The translations under genes were made by a program, and so were the position numbers. Below the pieces are notes generated by a model that made no database searches, was not told where the DNA came from, and worked only from the letters and a program-made list of their open reading frames with translations. A stretch of 64,000 bases of DNA from Planctomycetaceae bacterium (GTDB lineage: Bacteria > Planctomycetota > Planctomycetia > Pirellulales > Thermoguttaceae), in assembly GCA_012719125.1 (NCBI GenBank), contig JAAYAY010000435.1:1-64000 (forward strand), read 5' to 3'. Positions within the stretch are counted from its first letter, which is position 1. The number at the start of each line of letters is the position of its first letter. Below are positions 35,964-45,615 of this stretch, in pieces.

Positions 35964-37910
35964 ATGAGAAGATCGTTCTGCCTGCCTGCAATGGGGCTGG
36001 TGGTGTTGATGGGTCTGGCCCCTGCAGGAGTTGTCCCCTGCGCGGCCCAGACGCCGGCGGTGACGGACGAAGTGGTCCTGTGCGAAGGCTTTGAAGGGGA
36101 ACTGCCCGACTTTCACACCTATCGGGCCAAGTATTCAGCCGATACGGCCCGGGCCCATTCCGGCAAGAACTCGTTGCGGGTGACGCCGACGGACGGGTCG
36201 GGAGGCGCGTACTTCCGCCTCGACGGCGTGGTCGACCTCGAGTCGGACTACGAGTTTTCGGCGTGGGTCTATGCCGGCGCTGGGGGGGCGGTCCGATTCT
36301 ATGTTTCGGCCAGCGACGGGAAGCGAAGGCATACCAAGGCGTCGGTCGCCGGAGGCCAGGCCGGCCAGTGGGTACAACTGGTCGGGACGCTGCGCGGCGA
36401 GGAGTGGAAGGCCGGCGACACCGAGGTCATGCTGGCTATGTCGTGCGGTGCCGAAAGCTGGTTCGACGAGGTGACGCTCCGCAAGACGAACCTGCCCGAC
36501 CCGCCGATTCAGGTCTATCCGCAGTTTGTGAAGGGACTACGCGGCCTGGCCGATCGGTCGGCGGTGACGATCTCGGCCGGGGCGGAGATCACGCTCGAGG
36601 CGGACCGCGGTGCGTTGGCCGGCGGGCTGGATGCGGCCTCCATCATCCGTCCGGAAAGTACGCAGGCGGTGGTTCCACCGGACGGATTACTGACTTTTGC
36701 GCTCGACGTGCCCGCCCCGCTCTACGTGACCGGCACGCTGCAGTTGGCGCCCGGCGAAGATTTGCGTCCCGGGTTGCGGGCTTACGTGCTCAGCGACGAT
36801 AGGGTGGTGGCTGCACCGATGGTGAAAGCCGAGGCATGGGAGGGCGAAGGGAAGGCGCTCACCGGCCCCGCTCCGAACATCGAGGGCGCGGTTCCGCCGG
36901 ACGAGGTCGAGTTGGCCACGTGGCTGCTGCCGGCCGGCCGCCATTACCTGACCGTGGCCGGTCCCCACTTCCGCCCGGCGGGCAGGTTCCGGCAGCTTCG
37001 CATTCGAGCCCTGCCCCGTACGGTCGAAGAGCCGCTCTACGAGTTCGCACTGCTGTCCGACACGCACCTGGCGTCGGGCCGGGCAATCTGGATGAACACC
37101 AAGATGGACGGCCCGTCTCAGGAAGAACTGGGGGCGACGCTCGCGGCGCTGAAGGGTGAGGGCGTCGACTTCGCCGTGATCGCGGGCGACATGACCAACA
37201 CGGCAACCCGCGAGCAGTTTGAGGCGGTGGGGCGGGTGTGCCGCGAGAGCGGCCTGCCGGTGTTCGGCTGCATCGGCAACCATGATGCGTATCTGGCGTC
37301 GTCGCGCGGCGACGCCTTGGAACTGTGCCGCGAGTTGTTCCCCGGCGGGACCACCGACTACGTGGTCGACAAGCGGCCCCTTCGGCTGATCGTGTTGGAC
37401 GGCGCCAATTGGAAGTCGAAGGACGGGCGGTTCATGGACCACTACGACTCGTCGGACTCGGGCGGAATCGGCTACCGGCCGGAACAGATCGAGTGGCTGA
37501 AGCAGGAACTGGCTCGCGACACGCAGACGCCGACCGTGCTCATCGGGCACTTCCCGATGCATTGCCGGGGCGGCCTGTCATCGTGTGGCTACAAGCTCCC
37601 GGACGAGTCCAGGGGAGTGGAGGCTCTTCAGGTCGCCGAGCAGGCATCGAACGTAGTGGCCGTCCTCTGTGGTCACACGCACTGGAATGAACACAATCCC
37701 AAGAATGGCATCGCCCACATCGTGAACCCGGCCTTCTGCGAATGGCCCAACGCCTACCGGGTGTTTCGTGTCTATGCGGACCGGATGGAGTGGGAGTTGC
37801 GGCAGGTGCCGAACCGGGGCTTCGTGAAGGAGTCGTTCGTCGTGCCCAAGGCACTCTCATGGATGATCTCGACCGGCGAGGGTGACCTGACGGGCACGGT
37901 GCCGTTCTGA
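35964..37910 (+). CDS. Secreted metallophosphoesterase with N-terminal beta-sandwich region
   Basis: A 648-residue exported protein. The N-terminus is a signal peptide (LPAMGLVVLMGLAPAGVVPCAAQ). Residues about 40-180 (CEGFEGELPDFHTYRAKYS, GAYFRLDGVVDLESDYEFSAWVYA) look like a carbohydrate-binding jelly-roll. From about 360 the calcineurin-like phosphoesterase motifs appear in order: LLSDTHLA, VIAGDMTN, GCIGNHDAY, IGHFPMHCRGG and VLCGHTHWNEH. All metal ligands are present. The substrate might be a phosphodiester or phosphorylated sugar. The start ATG is preceded by GAGGATGAGTC. It is followed tail to tail by apt after 34 bases. Confidence 0.88.
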   Translation: MRRSFCLPAMGLVVLMGLAPAGVVPCAAQTPAVTDEVVLCEGFEGELPDFHTYRAKYSADTARAHSGKNSLRVTPTDGSGGAYFRLDGVVDLESDYEFSAWVYAGAGGAVRFYVSASDGKRRHTKASVAGGQAGQWVQLVGTLRGEEWKAGDTEVMLAMSCGAESWFDEVTLRKTNLPDPPIQVYPQFVKGLRGLADRSAVTISAGAEITLEADRGALAGGLDAASIIRPESTQAVVPPDGLLTFALDVPAPLYVTGTLQLAPGEDLRPGLRAYVLSDDRVVAAPMVKAEAWEGEGKALTGPAPNIEGAVPPDEVELATWLLPAGRHYLTVAGPHFRPAGRFRQLRIRALPRTVEEPLYEFALLSDTHLASGRAIWMNTKMDGPSQEELGATLAALKGEGVDFAVIAGDMTNTATREQFEAVGRVCRESGLPVFGCIGNHDAYLASSRGDALELCRELFPGGTTDYVVDKRPLRLIVLDGANWKSKDGRFMDHYDSSDSGGIGYRPEQIEWLKQELARDTQTPTVLIGHFPMHCRGGLSSCGYKLPDESRGVEALQVAEQASNVVAVLCGHTHWNEHNPKNGIAHIVNPAFCEWPNAYRVFRVYADRMEWELRQVPNRGFVKESFVVPKALSWMISTGEGDLTGTVPF

Positions 37911-37944
37911 GCGGTATCGGAGCGATGCCGACCAACGGCGATCG

Positions 37945-38484
37945 CTACGCCCCTTCATACCGGATCAGGCTGATCTTGTTGTAGTTCTCGATCTTTCCTG
38001 CACCACCCAAATCCACCAATTCAACAAGAAAGAGGCATGCGGCGACGATGCCGCCGGCCTTTTCAACGAGCTTGCAGCAAGCGTCGATGGTTCCACCGGT
38101 TGCCAGAAGGTCGTCCACCACAAGGACTTTTGCTCCTTGCTGAACGGCATCGGCATGAATCTGGAGCGTGTCGGTGCCGTATTCGAGATCGTAGCTGTGG
38201 GAAATCGTGTCGTAGGGGAGCTTGCCGGGCTTGCGGATTGGGACCAGTCCTGTTCCAAGTTCGAGGGCCAGGGCCGAGGCAAACAGGAACCCGCGAGCCT
38301 CGGCCGCGGCTATCTGCTGAATTCCCAGGTCGCGGACCGCGTCGGCCATTTGTCGAATGGCCTCAGCGAAGGCTTCTGCATTCCCGAGCAGAGGGGTAAT
38401 GTCGCGGAAGAGGATTCCCGGCTTGGGAAAATCGGGAATTGAGCGAATGTAGGCCTTCAGGTCGGACGAGTTGGACTGGGCCAT
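37945..38484 (-). CDS. apt: Adenine phosphoribosyltransferase
   Basis: A 179-residue purine salvage enzyme that makes AMP from adenine and PRPP in the cytosol. IPDFPKPGILFRDITPLLGN is the adenine-type N-terminus, AAAEARGFLFASALALELG supplies the flexible loop base, and VLVVDDLLATGGT is the PRPP-binding signature. SHSYDLEYGTDTLQIH is the adenine-specific block. Length is standard. It converges with the metallophosphoesterase gene. No other nucleotide gene is near it. Confidence 0.95.
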   Translation of the reverse strand: MAQSNSSDLKAYIRSIPDFPKPGILFRDITPLLGNAEAFAEAIRQMADAVRDLGIQQIAAAEARGFLFASALALELGTGLVPIRKPGKLPYDTISHSYDLEYGTDTLQIHADAVQQGAKVLVVDDLLATGGTIDACCKLVEKAGGIVAACLFLVELVDLGGAGKIENYNKISLIRYEGA

Positions 38485-38845
38485 CGGCGGCTCCTCTTAG
38501 AGTCTCTGTGCTGGACTTGTGCGCATGTTCTTGCAGAGGTTGGGGCGCGGGCTCGGCTCGCTTTGGCGGCAAGACGCCGAGAAATGCGAATCTGAAATAT
38601 AGAGCGAGGGCGGAGGCACGAAAAGAGGTCGAGCGGCGCTGGGATGTGGGACGTTCGGGCGCCACGCCATCGATTGGAGGCTGTTTCGTTCGGGGGGGCT
38701 TTGTTTTAACAGACGCCAGGCACTATATTTAGTGTCTTGCTTCGGGACTTGCTCGCGAAGGTTGCGGGCCCAGTTCACGTCGGCGGATGGTCGGAAGAGA
38801 GCTTGTCGGGACGATCGCAGTTTCAACACATCGGGGATCTCCGGG
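38485..38845. other. Intergenic region with a short hairpin
   Basis: This 361-bp gap between apt and the Dabb gene holds no gene that I can support. Near 38719-38736, GGCACTATATTTAGTGTC forms a 7-bp hairpin (one G-T pair) with a 4-base loop, within an AGACGCC...GTCTTGC frame; it resembles a dispersed repeat. Promoters for the two divergent genes must lie here but none is convincing. Confidence 0.45.
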
Positions 38846-39256
38846 ATGCGAAACGCACACATATGGACGTTGGTCGGTCTGCTGGCGTTGGCGGTGGTTG
38901 CCGGTTCGTTGAAGGCCCAGCAGCCTGCCCCCAAGGAGAAGGCCGATTTGGGCAAGCTTCGCCATGTGGTTCTGCTCAAGTTCAAGGACGACGCTCCTGC
39001 CGCGGAGGTGAAGAAGATCGAAGAGGCGTTCCGCGCGTTGCCGTCCAGGATTCCGGAGGTGGTGGATTTCGAGTGGGGCACCAACAACAGCCCCGAGAAT
39101 CTGGCGGACGGATTCACTCACTGTTTCCTGGTGACCTTCAACGACGCGAAGGGGCGCGAGGTCTATCTGCCCCACCCGGCCCACAAGGAATTCGTGGCCC
39201 TTCTCAAGCCGCAGTTGGACAAAGTGCTGGTGATCGACTACGTGGCGGCGGACTAA
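38846..39256 (+). CDS. Dabb (stress-responsive A/B barrel) domain protein, exported
   Basis: A 136-residue protein with an N-terminal signal peptide (IWTLVGLLALAVVAGSLKAQ), which sets the ATG at 38846 although the frame is open from 38732. The mature part LRHVVLLKFKDDAPAAEVKKIEEAFRALPSRIPEVVDFEWGTNNSPE and the strand HCFLVTFNDAKGREVYLPHPAHKEFV form one Dabb ferredoxin-like barrel of the type that dimerises. The enzymatic role is unknown. The next gene begins 83 bases later on the same strand. Confidence 0.88.
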   Translation: MRNAHIWTLVGLLALAVVAGSLKAQQPAPKEKADLGKLRHVVLLKFKDDAPAAEVKKIEEAFRALPSRIPEVVDFEWGTNNSPENLADGFTHCFLVTFNDAKGREVYLPHPAHKEFVALLKPQLDKVLVIDYVAAD

Positions 39257-39338
39257 ATGGCCTTGCGTGGTTCGTGACGAAAGCTAGCGGCGACATGCTC
39301 ACCGCGGGCAGCACCATTCTCATTTGGGACATGATTCC

Positions 39339-41474
39339 ATGATCCGATCGCTACTTGGGTTGATTGCTCCACTCCTGGTTCTTGCGTTTGCACACATGAC
39401 GATGGCCGCCGATACGCTTTCCTATTCCAAGACCGCCAAAGTGGAGCAGATCGACGATTACCACGGTACGAAGGTGGCCGATCCTTACCGCTGGCTGGAG
39501 GACGACGTTCGCCAATCGGAGAAGGTGGCGGCCTGGGTAGAGGCCGAGAACAAGGTGACCTTCGGCTTTCTCGAGACCATTCCCGAACGAAAGGCCATCG
39601 AGAAGCGGCTGACGGAGCTTTGGGACTTCGAGAAATTCGGCGCCTTCTTCAAGGCCGGTGGACGCTACTATTACGAACACAACACGGGCCTGCAGAACCA
39701 GTACGTGCTGTTTGTGATGGACTCGCTCGATTCGGAGCCGAGGGTGTTGATCGATCCGAACAAGTGGTCCGAGGACGGTACGGTGGCACTGGACGGCATG
39801 TCGTTCAGCGACGACGGCCGCTATGTGGCCTATGGGATCCAGGACGGCGGCAGCGACTGGCGGACCTGGCGGGTTATGGAGATCGACGGGGGGCGTGTGC
39901 TCGAAGACGAACTCAAGTGGCTCAAGTTCACCAGCACTTCCTGGACGAAAGACGGCAAGGGCTTCTTCTACAGCCGTTATGACGAGCCCAAGGAAGGGGC
40001 CGAGTTTCAGAGCCTCAATCTCAACCAGAAGGTGTTCTACCACCAGGTCGGCACGTCTCAGGCGGACGACGTGCTGGTCTACTGCCGGCCCGACAATCCG
40101 GATTGGGGGTTTCAGGCGGAGGTCACCGAAGACGGGCGTTACCTGATCATCACGATCTGGAAAGGGACCGACGACAAGTATCGCATCGTCTACAAGGACC
40201 TGACCGAGCCCTACGGGATGCCCGTCGAGTTGATCCAGGACTTCGACAACGAATACACCTTCATCGGCAACGACGGTCCCGTGCTGTTCTTCAAGACCGA
40301 TCTGGACGCCCCCAAACGCCGCATCATCGCCATCGACGTGCGCAAGCCCGACCGGGCTGCCTGGAGAGAACTCGTGCCCGAGGCGGACGACGTGCTGACG
40401 GGCGTGGGCCTGGTGGGCAACCTGTTCATTGCCGAGTATCTCAAGGATGCTCGGAGCCAGGTCAAGCTGTTTGCCATGGACGGCCGGTTCGTTTCGGACC
40501 TGGAACTGCCCGGCATCGGCTCGGCCGGCGGTTTTGGCGGGAAGCGGATCGACACCGAGACGTTCTACTCGTTCTCGAGTTTTGCCGTTCCGCCCAGCAT
40601 CTACCGCTACGACCTGGTCACCCACGAGAGCAAATTGCTGCGCCGGGCCAAGGTCGATTTCGACCCGGATAGCTACGCGACCGAGCAGGTTTTCTACAAC
40701 AGCAAGGACGGCACGCGCATTCCCATGTTCCTGACCTGCAAGAAGGGACTCAAACGGGATGGAAACACGCCGACCTTGCTCTATGGTTACGGCGGGTTCA
40801 ACATCTCGCTGACGCCGCGGTTCTCGATCAGCCGGTTGGCCTGGATGGAAATGGGCGGCATCTACGCGCAGCCCAACCTCCGCGGCGGCGGTGAGTACGG
40901 CGAAGCGTGGCACCAGGCCGGCACGAAGCTGCACAAGCAGAACGTGTTCGACGACTTCATTGCGGCCGCCGAGTGGCTCATCGATCAGGGCTACACGAAC
41001 CACAAGAAGCTGGCGATCTACGGCGGCAGCAACGGGGGACTGCTGGTGGGCGCCTGCATGACCCAGCGTCCCGACCTGTTCGGCGCCTGCCTGCCCGCGG
41101 TGGGCGTGATGGACATGCTCCGCTTCCACAAGTTCACGGCCGGCCGGTTCTGGGTCGACGATTACGGCTCGGCCGACGATCCCGAGGAGTTTAAGGCTCT
41201 CTATGCCTACTCTCCCTACCAGAACATCAAAGACGGGACGGCCTATCCGCCCACGCTGATCACCACGGCCGACACGGACGATCGCGTTGTGCCCGGCCAC
41301 AGCTTCAAATTCGCCGCCCGGCTGCAGGAGGCCCAAGCCGGCGACGCCCCGGTGCTCATTCGCATCGAAACCCGGGCCGGCCACGGATCGGGGAAACCGA
41401 CCACGATGCAGATCGAGGAGATCGCCGACCAGTGGGCGTTTCTGGTAAAGGAGTTGGGGATGAAGGTGAAGTGA
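39339..41474 (+). CDS. Prolyl oligopeptidase family S9 serine peptidase, exported
   Basis: A 711-residue prolyl oligopeptidase-like enzyme. From the ATG at 39339 the leader LLGLIAPLLVLAFAHMTMA is a signal peptide. The N-terminal block DDYHGTKVADPYRWLEDD is classic for S9A, and residues about 80-420 form a seven-bladed propeller. The hydrolase domain has YGGSNGGLLVGACM with the nucleophile Ser, TADTDDRVVPGHSFKFAARLQ with the Asp and RAGHGSGKP with the His. PYQNIKDGTAYPPTL is also typical. It should cut short proline-containing peptides outside the cytoplasm. It appears to be separate from the Dabb gene upstream. Confidence 0.94.
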   Translation: MIRSLLGLIAPLLVLAFAHMTMAADTLSYSKTAKVEQIDDYHGTKVADPYRWLEDDVRQSEKVAAWVEAENKVTFGFLETIPERKAIEKRLTELWDFEKFGAFFKAGGRYYYEHNTGLQNQYVLFVMDSLDSEPRVLIDPNKWSEDGTVALDGMSFSDDGRYVAYGIQDGGSDWRTWRVMEIDGGRVLEDELKWLKFTSTSWTKDGKGFFYSRYDEPKEGAEFQSLNLNQKVFYHQVGTSQADDVLVYCRPDNPDWGFQAEVTEDGRYLIITIWKGTDDKYRIVYKDLTEPYGMPVELIQDFDNEYTFIGNDGPVLFFKTDLDAPKRRIIAIDVRKPDRAAWRELVPEADDVLTGVGLVGNLFIAEYLKDARSQVKLFAMDGRFVSDLELPGIGSAGGFGGKRIDTETFYSFSSFAVPPSIYRYDLVTHESKLLRRAKVDFDPDSYATEQVFYNSKDGTRIPMFLTCKKGLKRDGNTPTLLYGYGGFNISLTPRFSISRLAWMEMGGIYAQPNLRGGGEYGEAWHQAGTKLHKQNVFDDFIAAAEWLIDQGYTNHKKLAIYGGSNGGLLVGACMTQRPDLFGACLPAVGVMDMLRFHKFTAGRFWVDDYGSADDPEEFKALYAYSPYQNIKDGTAYPPTLITTADTDDRVVPGHSFKFAARLQEAQAGDAPVLIRIETRAGHGSGKPTTMQIEEIADQWAFLVKELGMKVK

Positions 41475-41722
41475 GGGAGACGCGTGCGAGTTGTCAAAGA
41501 GCGGGGTGGTACTTCAACGGTCGAGAGGCCGAACTTGGAGTTGGGCATCACGTGAGTGGTTTTGGCAATATCGCGAGTGAGGGGATCGTGTGAGCGGAGG
41601 GGATTTCGGGACGCCTTTGGGCTGTGGTGCGAAACGAAGGGCGTGGGGCCGAGCCTTGATCGTGACTTTAGCAACGGGCATCAGGTTTTCGTGACCCGAA
41701 GCGCAAGCGAGGTAAGATGTTT

Positions 41723-41822
41723 CCTCGCTTACGCGTCGGGTTACGGTCCTCGCTTACGCGTTGGGGTAGGGTGCTCGCTTACGCGTCGGGGTACGGTCCT
41801 CGCTTACGCGTCGGGTTATGAT
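41723..41822. repeat. Four tandem copies of a 25-bp unit
   Basis: CTCGCTTACGCGTCGGGTTACGG-type units begin at 41724, 41749, 41774 and 41799, with a few substitutions. Just before them, ACCCGAAGCGCAAGCGAGG (about 41694-41712) is an imperfect reverse complement of the unit. They lie in the long gap after the prolyl oligopeptidase gene. There are no spacers, so this is not a CRISPR array. Confidence 0.85.
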
Positions 41823-42398
41823 TGGAGCGGCGAGCCTGCCATCCGGGTCTATGGATCTCGGCGTTCGTTTGCGCAGGCCGATGGCGGCATGTTGCGAAAA
41901 CCTCTCTATTGGCAACTAGTGCCCCTTATACAGCGGGGTATCAACTTTTCCCTGAAAAGACGTTATCTGACACTTTCCCCTTGAAAGAGGGCACCTGATT
42001 TGGGTAGGCGGCTTTTCTGTGTTGCCGGGATTCGTTGAGTCGATGGTTATCATTGGTTCGGGTTCCCGGGGGAGAGGTGGGGAAGGTGCGAAGGGATCGC
42101 GCGTTGGGGTTGAGTATATTCATGTGTACAGTATACAGATATATGTACATGCGTCAAGTAGTTTTTTGAACATCGGGTGGTTTTTTTGGAGGGGGTGGGG
42201 GATAACGCGGGTGGCCGAGATGATTTTCGGCAGCACAGGCTCCCGCCATGGGCGACGGGGTTCAGAAGTCGGGTACGGCGAGGGCACGATGAATCAGTTG
42301 GATTATGAGGAGACTCCGCGACTTGACATGGCTCATCGGACGGCTACGCTGACATCATTATTGTAAACTATGAATATCATATTCAGTGAGATAGGAAG
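41823..42398. other. Non-coding region with TGTACA boxes upstream of GH28
   Basis: I see no supported gene between the tandem repeats and the GH28 start. From 42113 to 42175 the sequence turns very AT-rich and holds two TGTACA boxes (about 42124 and 42145) around GTATAC-type symmetry, similar to the palindrome at 25415-25438. This may be the control region of the GH28 pair or a degraded relative of the gene at 24576. Open frames here lack protein character. Confidence 0.4.
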
Positions 42399-43745
42399 AT
42401 GAATCGATTCTCTGAAAACTATGCGGTTTTGGCTATCTGGCTTCTCGCTTGTGGGACGGCAAACGCTGCCGATTTGGTCATTGACGACAACTTCAAGCCT
42501 GCACTGCCCGAGATCGCGGACCGCGAGGTTCGGTTGACAGGTCTCTCCGACGAGATCAACACGTCCGTCTTCGCGACGGCCATTGAAAGACTTCACAAGG
42601 AGGGCGGAGGGCGGCTGGTGGTTCCACCGGGAATCTGGATAACCGGACCGATTCATTTGAAGAGCGGAATTGAGCTTCATCTGGAGGAAGGGGCGGAGCT
42701 GCGGTTCAGCACGCGGTATGCCGACTATCTGCCCGTGGTGTATCAGCAGCGGGCTGGTGTGCGATGCTACAACTACTCCCCGTTTATCTACGCACGGAGC
42801 TGTGAAGACGTGGCCGTTACCGGTAAGGGCGTATTGAACGGTCAGGGGCAGGCGTGGTGGCCGTGGAAGAAAAAGCAACCAGGGATGATGCGTTTGATGG
42901 AGATGTGCCGGGATCGCACGCCGCTGGAAGAGCGAGTGTTCGGCAAGGAAGAGGACGGAGTTCGCCCGGACTTCATCCAGTTCATTGACTGCAGGCGCGT
43001 GTTGCTGGAAGGGATCACCGCGAAGGACGGTCCTTCCTGGAATATCCATCCCGTCTGGTGCGAGGATCTGACCATCCGCGGCGTCTCGGTCGTGGCCCAC
43101 GGGCCGAACAGCGACGGGATTGATCCGGACGGTTGCCGGAGAGTTCTGGTGGAGGACTGTTTCCTGGATACGGGTGACGACGCAATCTGCCTGAAGTCGG
43201 GCCGCGATCAGGAGGGATGGGATGCGGCGCGTCCCTGCGAAGACATCTTGATCTGCAACTGCCGCGCCCTGGCCGGTTACGGGCTCATCGTCATTGGTAG
43301 CGAGATGTCGGCAGGGGTTCGCAACGTGTACGCCCACGATCTCACCGGGATCGGCACCGATCGCGGCATCCGCATCAAGACCCGTCGAGGTCGTGGCGGG
43401 ATCGTGGAGAATATCCGGATTGAGAATCTACGTCTTGAGAAGACGCGAGCGGAAGCGATCATCATCAATATGCGGGACGGCGACCGCACGCTTGGCGAGG
43501 GAGTGCTGTCGCAGCAACCCAAGACCGATGCGACTCCGACCTTTCGCAACATCACGATCCGAAACGTCACATGTCATGGAGCAGCAAAGTACTCCGTTCG
43601 GGTCATTGGCATACCGGAAAACCCGATCACCGGACTCGTTCTGGAAGACCTCCGGATCGAGGCCACGAAACCGGCCAGCATCCAGTACGCGGAAGGAACG
43701 TGGGATCCGGGGCTGTTTCCGTCTACCGCCCCAGAAGCTCGTTGA
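42399..43745 (+). CDS. GH28 polygalacturonase-like protein 1, secreted
   Basis: A 448-residue right-handed beta-helix enzyme predicted to hydrolyse pectin or rhamnogalacturonan. The leader ends CGTANAA. Family motifs appear in order: GPNSDGIDPDG (N-S-D block with an acid), DTGDDAICLKSG (the D-D pair), IGSEMSAGVRNVYAHD (the place of the G-H-G block; here no His) and GIRIKTRRGRGG (the R-I-K block). The missing His occurs in several GH28 subgroups that act on other polyuronides. The last 28 codons belong to a 149-bp sequence repeated after the next gene. A second GH28 gene follows after 204 bases. Confidence 0.88.
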   Translation: MNRFSENYAVLAIWLLACGTANAADLVIDDNFKPALPEIADREVRLTGLSDEINTSVFATAIERLHKEGGGRLVVPPGIWITGPIHLKSGIELHLEEGAELRFSTRYADYLPVVYQQRAGVRCYNYSPFIYARSCEDVAVTGKGVLNGQGQAWWPWKKKQPGMMRLMEMCRDRTPLEERVFGKEEDGVRPDFIQFIDCRRVLLEGITAKDGPSWNIHPVWCEDLTIRGVSVVAHGPNSDGIDPDGCRRVLVEDCFLDTGDDAICLKSGRDQEGWDAARPCEDILICNCRALAGYGLIVIGSEMSAGVRNVYAHDLTGIGTDRGIRIKTRRGRGGIVENIRIENLRLEKTRAEAIIINMRDGDRTLGEGVLSQQPKTDATPTFRNITIRNVTCHGAAKYSVRVIGIPENPITGLVLEDLRIEATKPASIQYAEGTWDPGLFPSTAPEAR

Positions 43746-43812
43746 GATCGAGTGTCACCATCGTGTCGGTCGTGGCGGGGTTGGCCGTTGCGGGCAATCG
43801 ACTGGAACGTCG
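43664..43812. repeat. 149-bp direct repeat, copy 1
   Basis: This sequence covers the last codons of the first GH28 gene and 67 bases beyond. Copy 2 at 45616-45764 matches it with about 6 mismatches and no gap. The two copies bracket the second GH28 gene exactly. In reverse orientation part of the repeat encodes an orderly tail (ATANPATTDTMVTLDLNELLG then a stop), so it may include the end of some other gene. Confidence 0.9.
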
Positions 43813-43949
43813 ATTCGACGCTCGCCTGCCAGCTTGAGGACGGATCCTTCTGGCCAGGCGGCTCCGATTGCCCCGACTATGACGGCGTGTTCATGATCAG
43901 CAACTTGGCCGAGTTAACGACTACCGGCGCAACAAGAAAGGACAAGAAC
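43813..43949. pseudogene. Possible gene remnant before the second GH28
   Basis: The plus frame here reads LACQLEDGSFWPGGSDCPDYDGVFMISNLAEL, which has the character of real protein but no start and no family I can name. It joins straight into the leader of the second GH28 gene. I take it as a fragment carried in with that gene or left from an older one. Confidence 0.3.
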
Positions 43950-45599
43950 ATGTTAGAGAGACCTTGGACACACTTGCCCGTGAGAACCATTCTGGCAAGC
44001 ATCGTCGCCGCCTGCTCTGCAATTTCGGCAGCCATTCCCGCAAGTGCGGAATCCGAAAGCCGTCTCCCGTCGCCTCACGGGCTCCTTAACGTGAAGGACT
44101 ATGGTGCGGCAGCGGATGGAAAGACAAAGGACACGGAGGCGATAGGCAAGGCAATCCATGCGTGCGCGGAAGCGGGAGGAGGCACCGTGTACTTCCCGGC
44201 AGGAACCTACCTGACGGGTCCTATTCGTCTCCAGAGCAATATCACGCTGCATATTGCCCCGGGAGCGACACTTCTGTTCAGCGACGACTTTGACGACTAT
44301 CCCACGGAAATAGTGCGATGGGGCTCAGGAGTGCTGTGTCATGGCTATTCGCCCCTGATATACGGCTACCGCGTCAACAATGTTGCGATTGTCGGTCGTG
44401 GAACGATAAATGGGCAGGGCGGCAAGTGGTGGAAAGCATTCGCCGCAAAACGGCATAAGGACTACCAACCAACCACAAAACGGGAAAAGGAGTTTGCGGC
44501 GCTGAACAAGGGACTCCAGGGGTCGGGTCAGTGGCTTACCCAGTTCTTGCGCCCAACCCTCATGGAGTTCATCGAGTGCGAGAACATACTCATCGAGGGA
44601 GTCACGCTGAGGAACTCGCCGCTATGGAATATTCATCCCGTCTTCTGCAAAACCGTCACGATCCACAATGTCACGATACTTGCTCCCCATGATTCGCCGA
44701 ATACCGATGGCATCGACATCGACTCCTCACGAGATGTGCACGTGTCAAACTGCCACATTGATTGCGGAGATGACTGCATCGTCTTGAAGTCGGGAGAGGA
44801 CGAAGATGGGCGTAGGGTTGGCATCCCAACAGAAACGGTCGCTATTACGAACTGCACAATGAACAGGACGACCGGGCTCGTCTTCGGCAGTGAGATGTCG
44901 GGTGGCATAAGGAACGTTACCGTCGCCAACTGCGCCTTTCAGAATAGTGTGCGTGGTATCGAGTTCCGAACGCGACGAGGAAGAGGCGGCGTGGTCGAGA
45001 ATATCGCCATCAACAATATCGCCATGGAAAACGTGAAAAGCGTGATGAAAATCAACGTGTCCTATCGTGCGATTTGGGACAAGAAGGACGATGCTATTGC
45101 GTATCCCGTGACCGAAGGCACGCCCCGTATTCGCAATGTCATCATCGACAACATCATAGCCAGCGGCTCTGAGTCGGCCGGCACGCTTTTTGGGCTTCCG
45201 GAAATGCCGCCCAAGGGAATCACGTTGAGCAACATCCGCATTTCCGCGATAAAAGGGCTACGATGTGCTCACATGGACGATATTGAGTTTCACAATGTCA
45301 GAATCACTTCGGAAATAGGCTCTTCGCTTTTTTGCGAGAATGTATCCAACCTTGAGCTCGACGGATTCAAGACGGTGACGCCACAACGGGAACATCCGGA
45401 TATCAAACTGATGGATGTCAGAGGCGTGTATGTTCATGATTGCTCACCTGGCCCAGCGGCGTCGCCTTTCGTCGAGATAGGCGGCGGTTCGACTGAGGGA
45501 GTGGTGTTCATGTCCAACAATGTTCCATCCGCGAGGGAAGTTGTTTCCCGATCAGAAGAAGTGAGTGAAGGTGTGTTACAGGGCGCCACGGCCCGATGA
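43950..45599 (+). CDS. GH28 polygalacturonase-like protein 2, secreted
   Basis: A 549-residue GH28 protein related to its neighbour. The ATG at 43950 has AAGAAAGG seven bases before it and a signal peptide (ILASIVAACSAISAAIPASA) after it. Mature residues LNVKDYGAAADGKTKDTEAIGKAI are the usual start of the beta-helix. Motifs: SPNTDGIDIDSS (N-T-D), CGDDCIVLKSG (D-D), FGSEMSGGIRNVTV and GIEFRTRRGRGG. The C-terminal 150 residues add further helix turns. Base composition is markedly more AT-rich than the first GH28, with A-rich codons such as AAA and ATA, suggesting separate origin. It is bracketed by 149-bp direct repeats. Confidence 0.9.
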   Translation: MLERPWTHLPVRTILASIVAACSAISAAIPASAESESRLPSPHGLLNVKDYGAAADGKTKDTEAIGKAIHACAEAGGGTVYFPAGTYLTGPIRLQSNITLHIAPGATLLFSDDFDDYPTEIVRWGSGVLCHGYSPLIYGYRVNNVAIVGRGTINGQGGKWWKAFAAKRHKDYQPTTKREKEFAALNKGLQGSGQWLTQFLRPTLMEFIECENILIEGVTLRNSPLWNIHPVFCKTVTIHNVTILAPHDSPNTDGIDIDSSRDVHVSNCHIDCGDDCIVLKSGEDEDGRRVGIPTETVAITNCTMNRTTGLVFGSEMSGGIRNVTVANCAFQNSVRGIEFRTRRGRGGVVENIAINNIAMENVKSVMKINVSYRAIWDKKDDAIAYPVTEGTPRIRNVIIDNIIASGSESAGTLFGLPEMPPKGITLSNIRISAIKGLRCAHMDDIEFHNVRITSEIGSSLFCENVSNLELDGFKTVTPQREHPDIKLMDVRGVYVHDCSPGPAASPFVEIGGGSTEGVVFMSNNVPSAREVVSRSEEVSEGVLQGATAR

Positions 45600-45615
45600 G
45601 GGGCACGCGACGAGG

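Noticed and set aside
39351-41384. A 677-residue minus-strand frame opposite the prolyl oligopeptidase gene
   Set aside because: The plus strand carries all S9 motifs; the antisense product shows only mirrored composition.
41723-41822. Tandem 25-bp units as a CRISPR array
   Set aside because: The units touch one another with no spacers, and no cas genes are near.
42019-42366. A 115-residue plus-strand frame upstream of the first GH28 gene
   Set aside because: It spans Gly/Arg-rich and AT-rich non-coding pieces, has no ribosome site and no protein-like pattern.
43752-43949. Extension of the second GH28 gene to an ATG at 43752
   Set aside because: A signal peptide and ribosome site mark 43950; the extra residues come from the direct repeat and a gene remnant.
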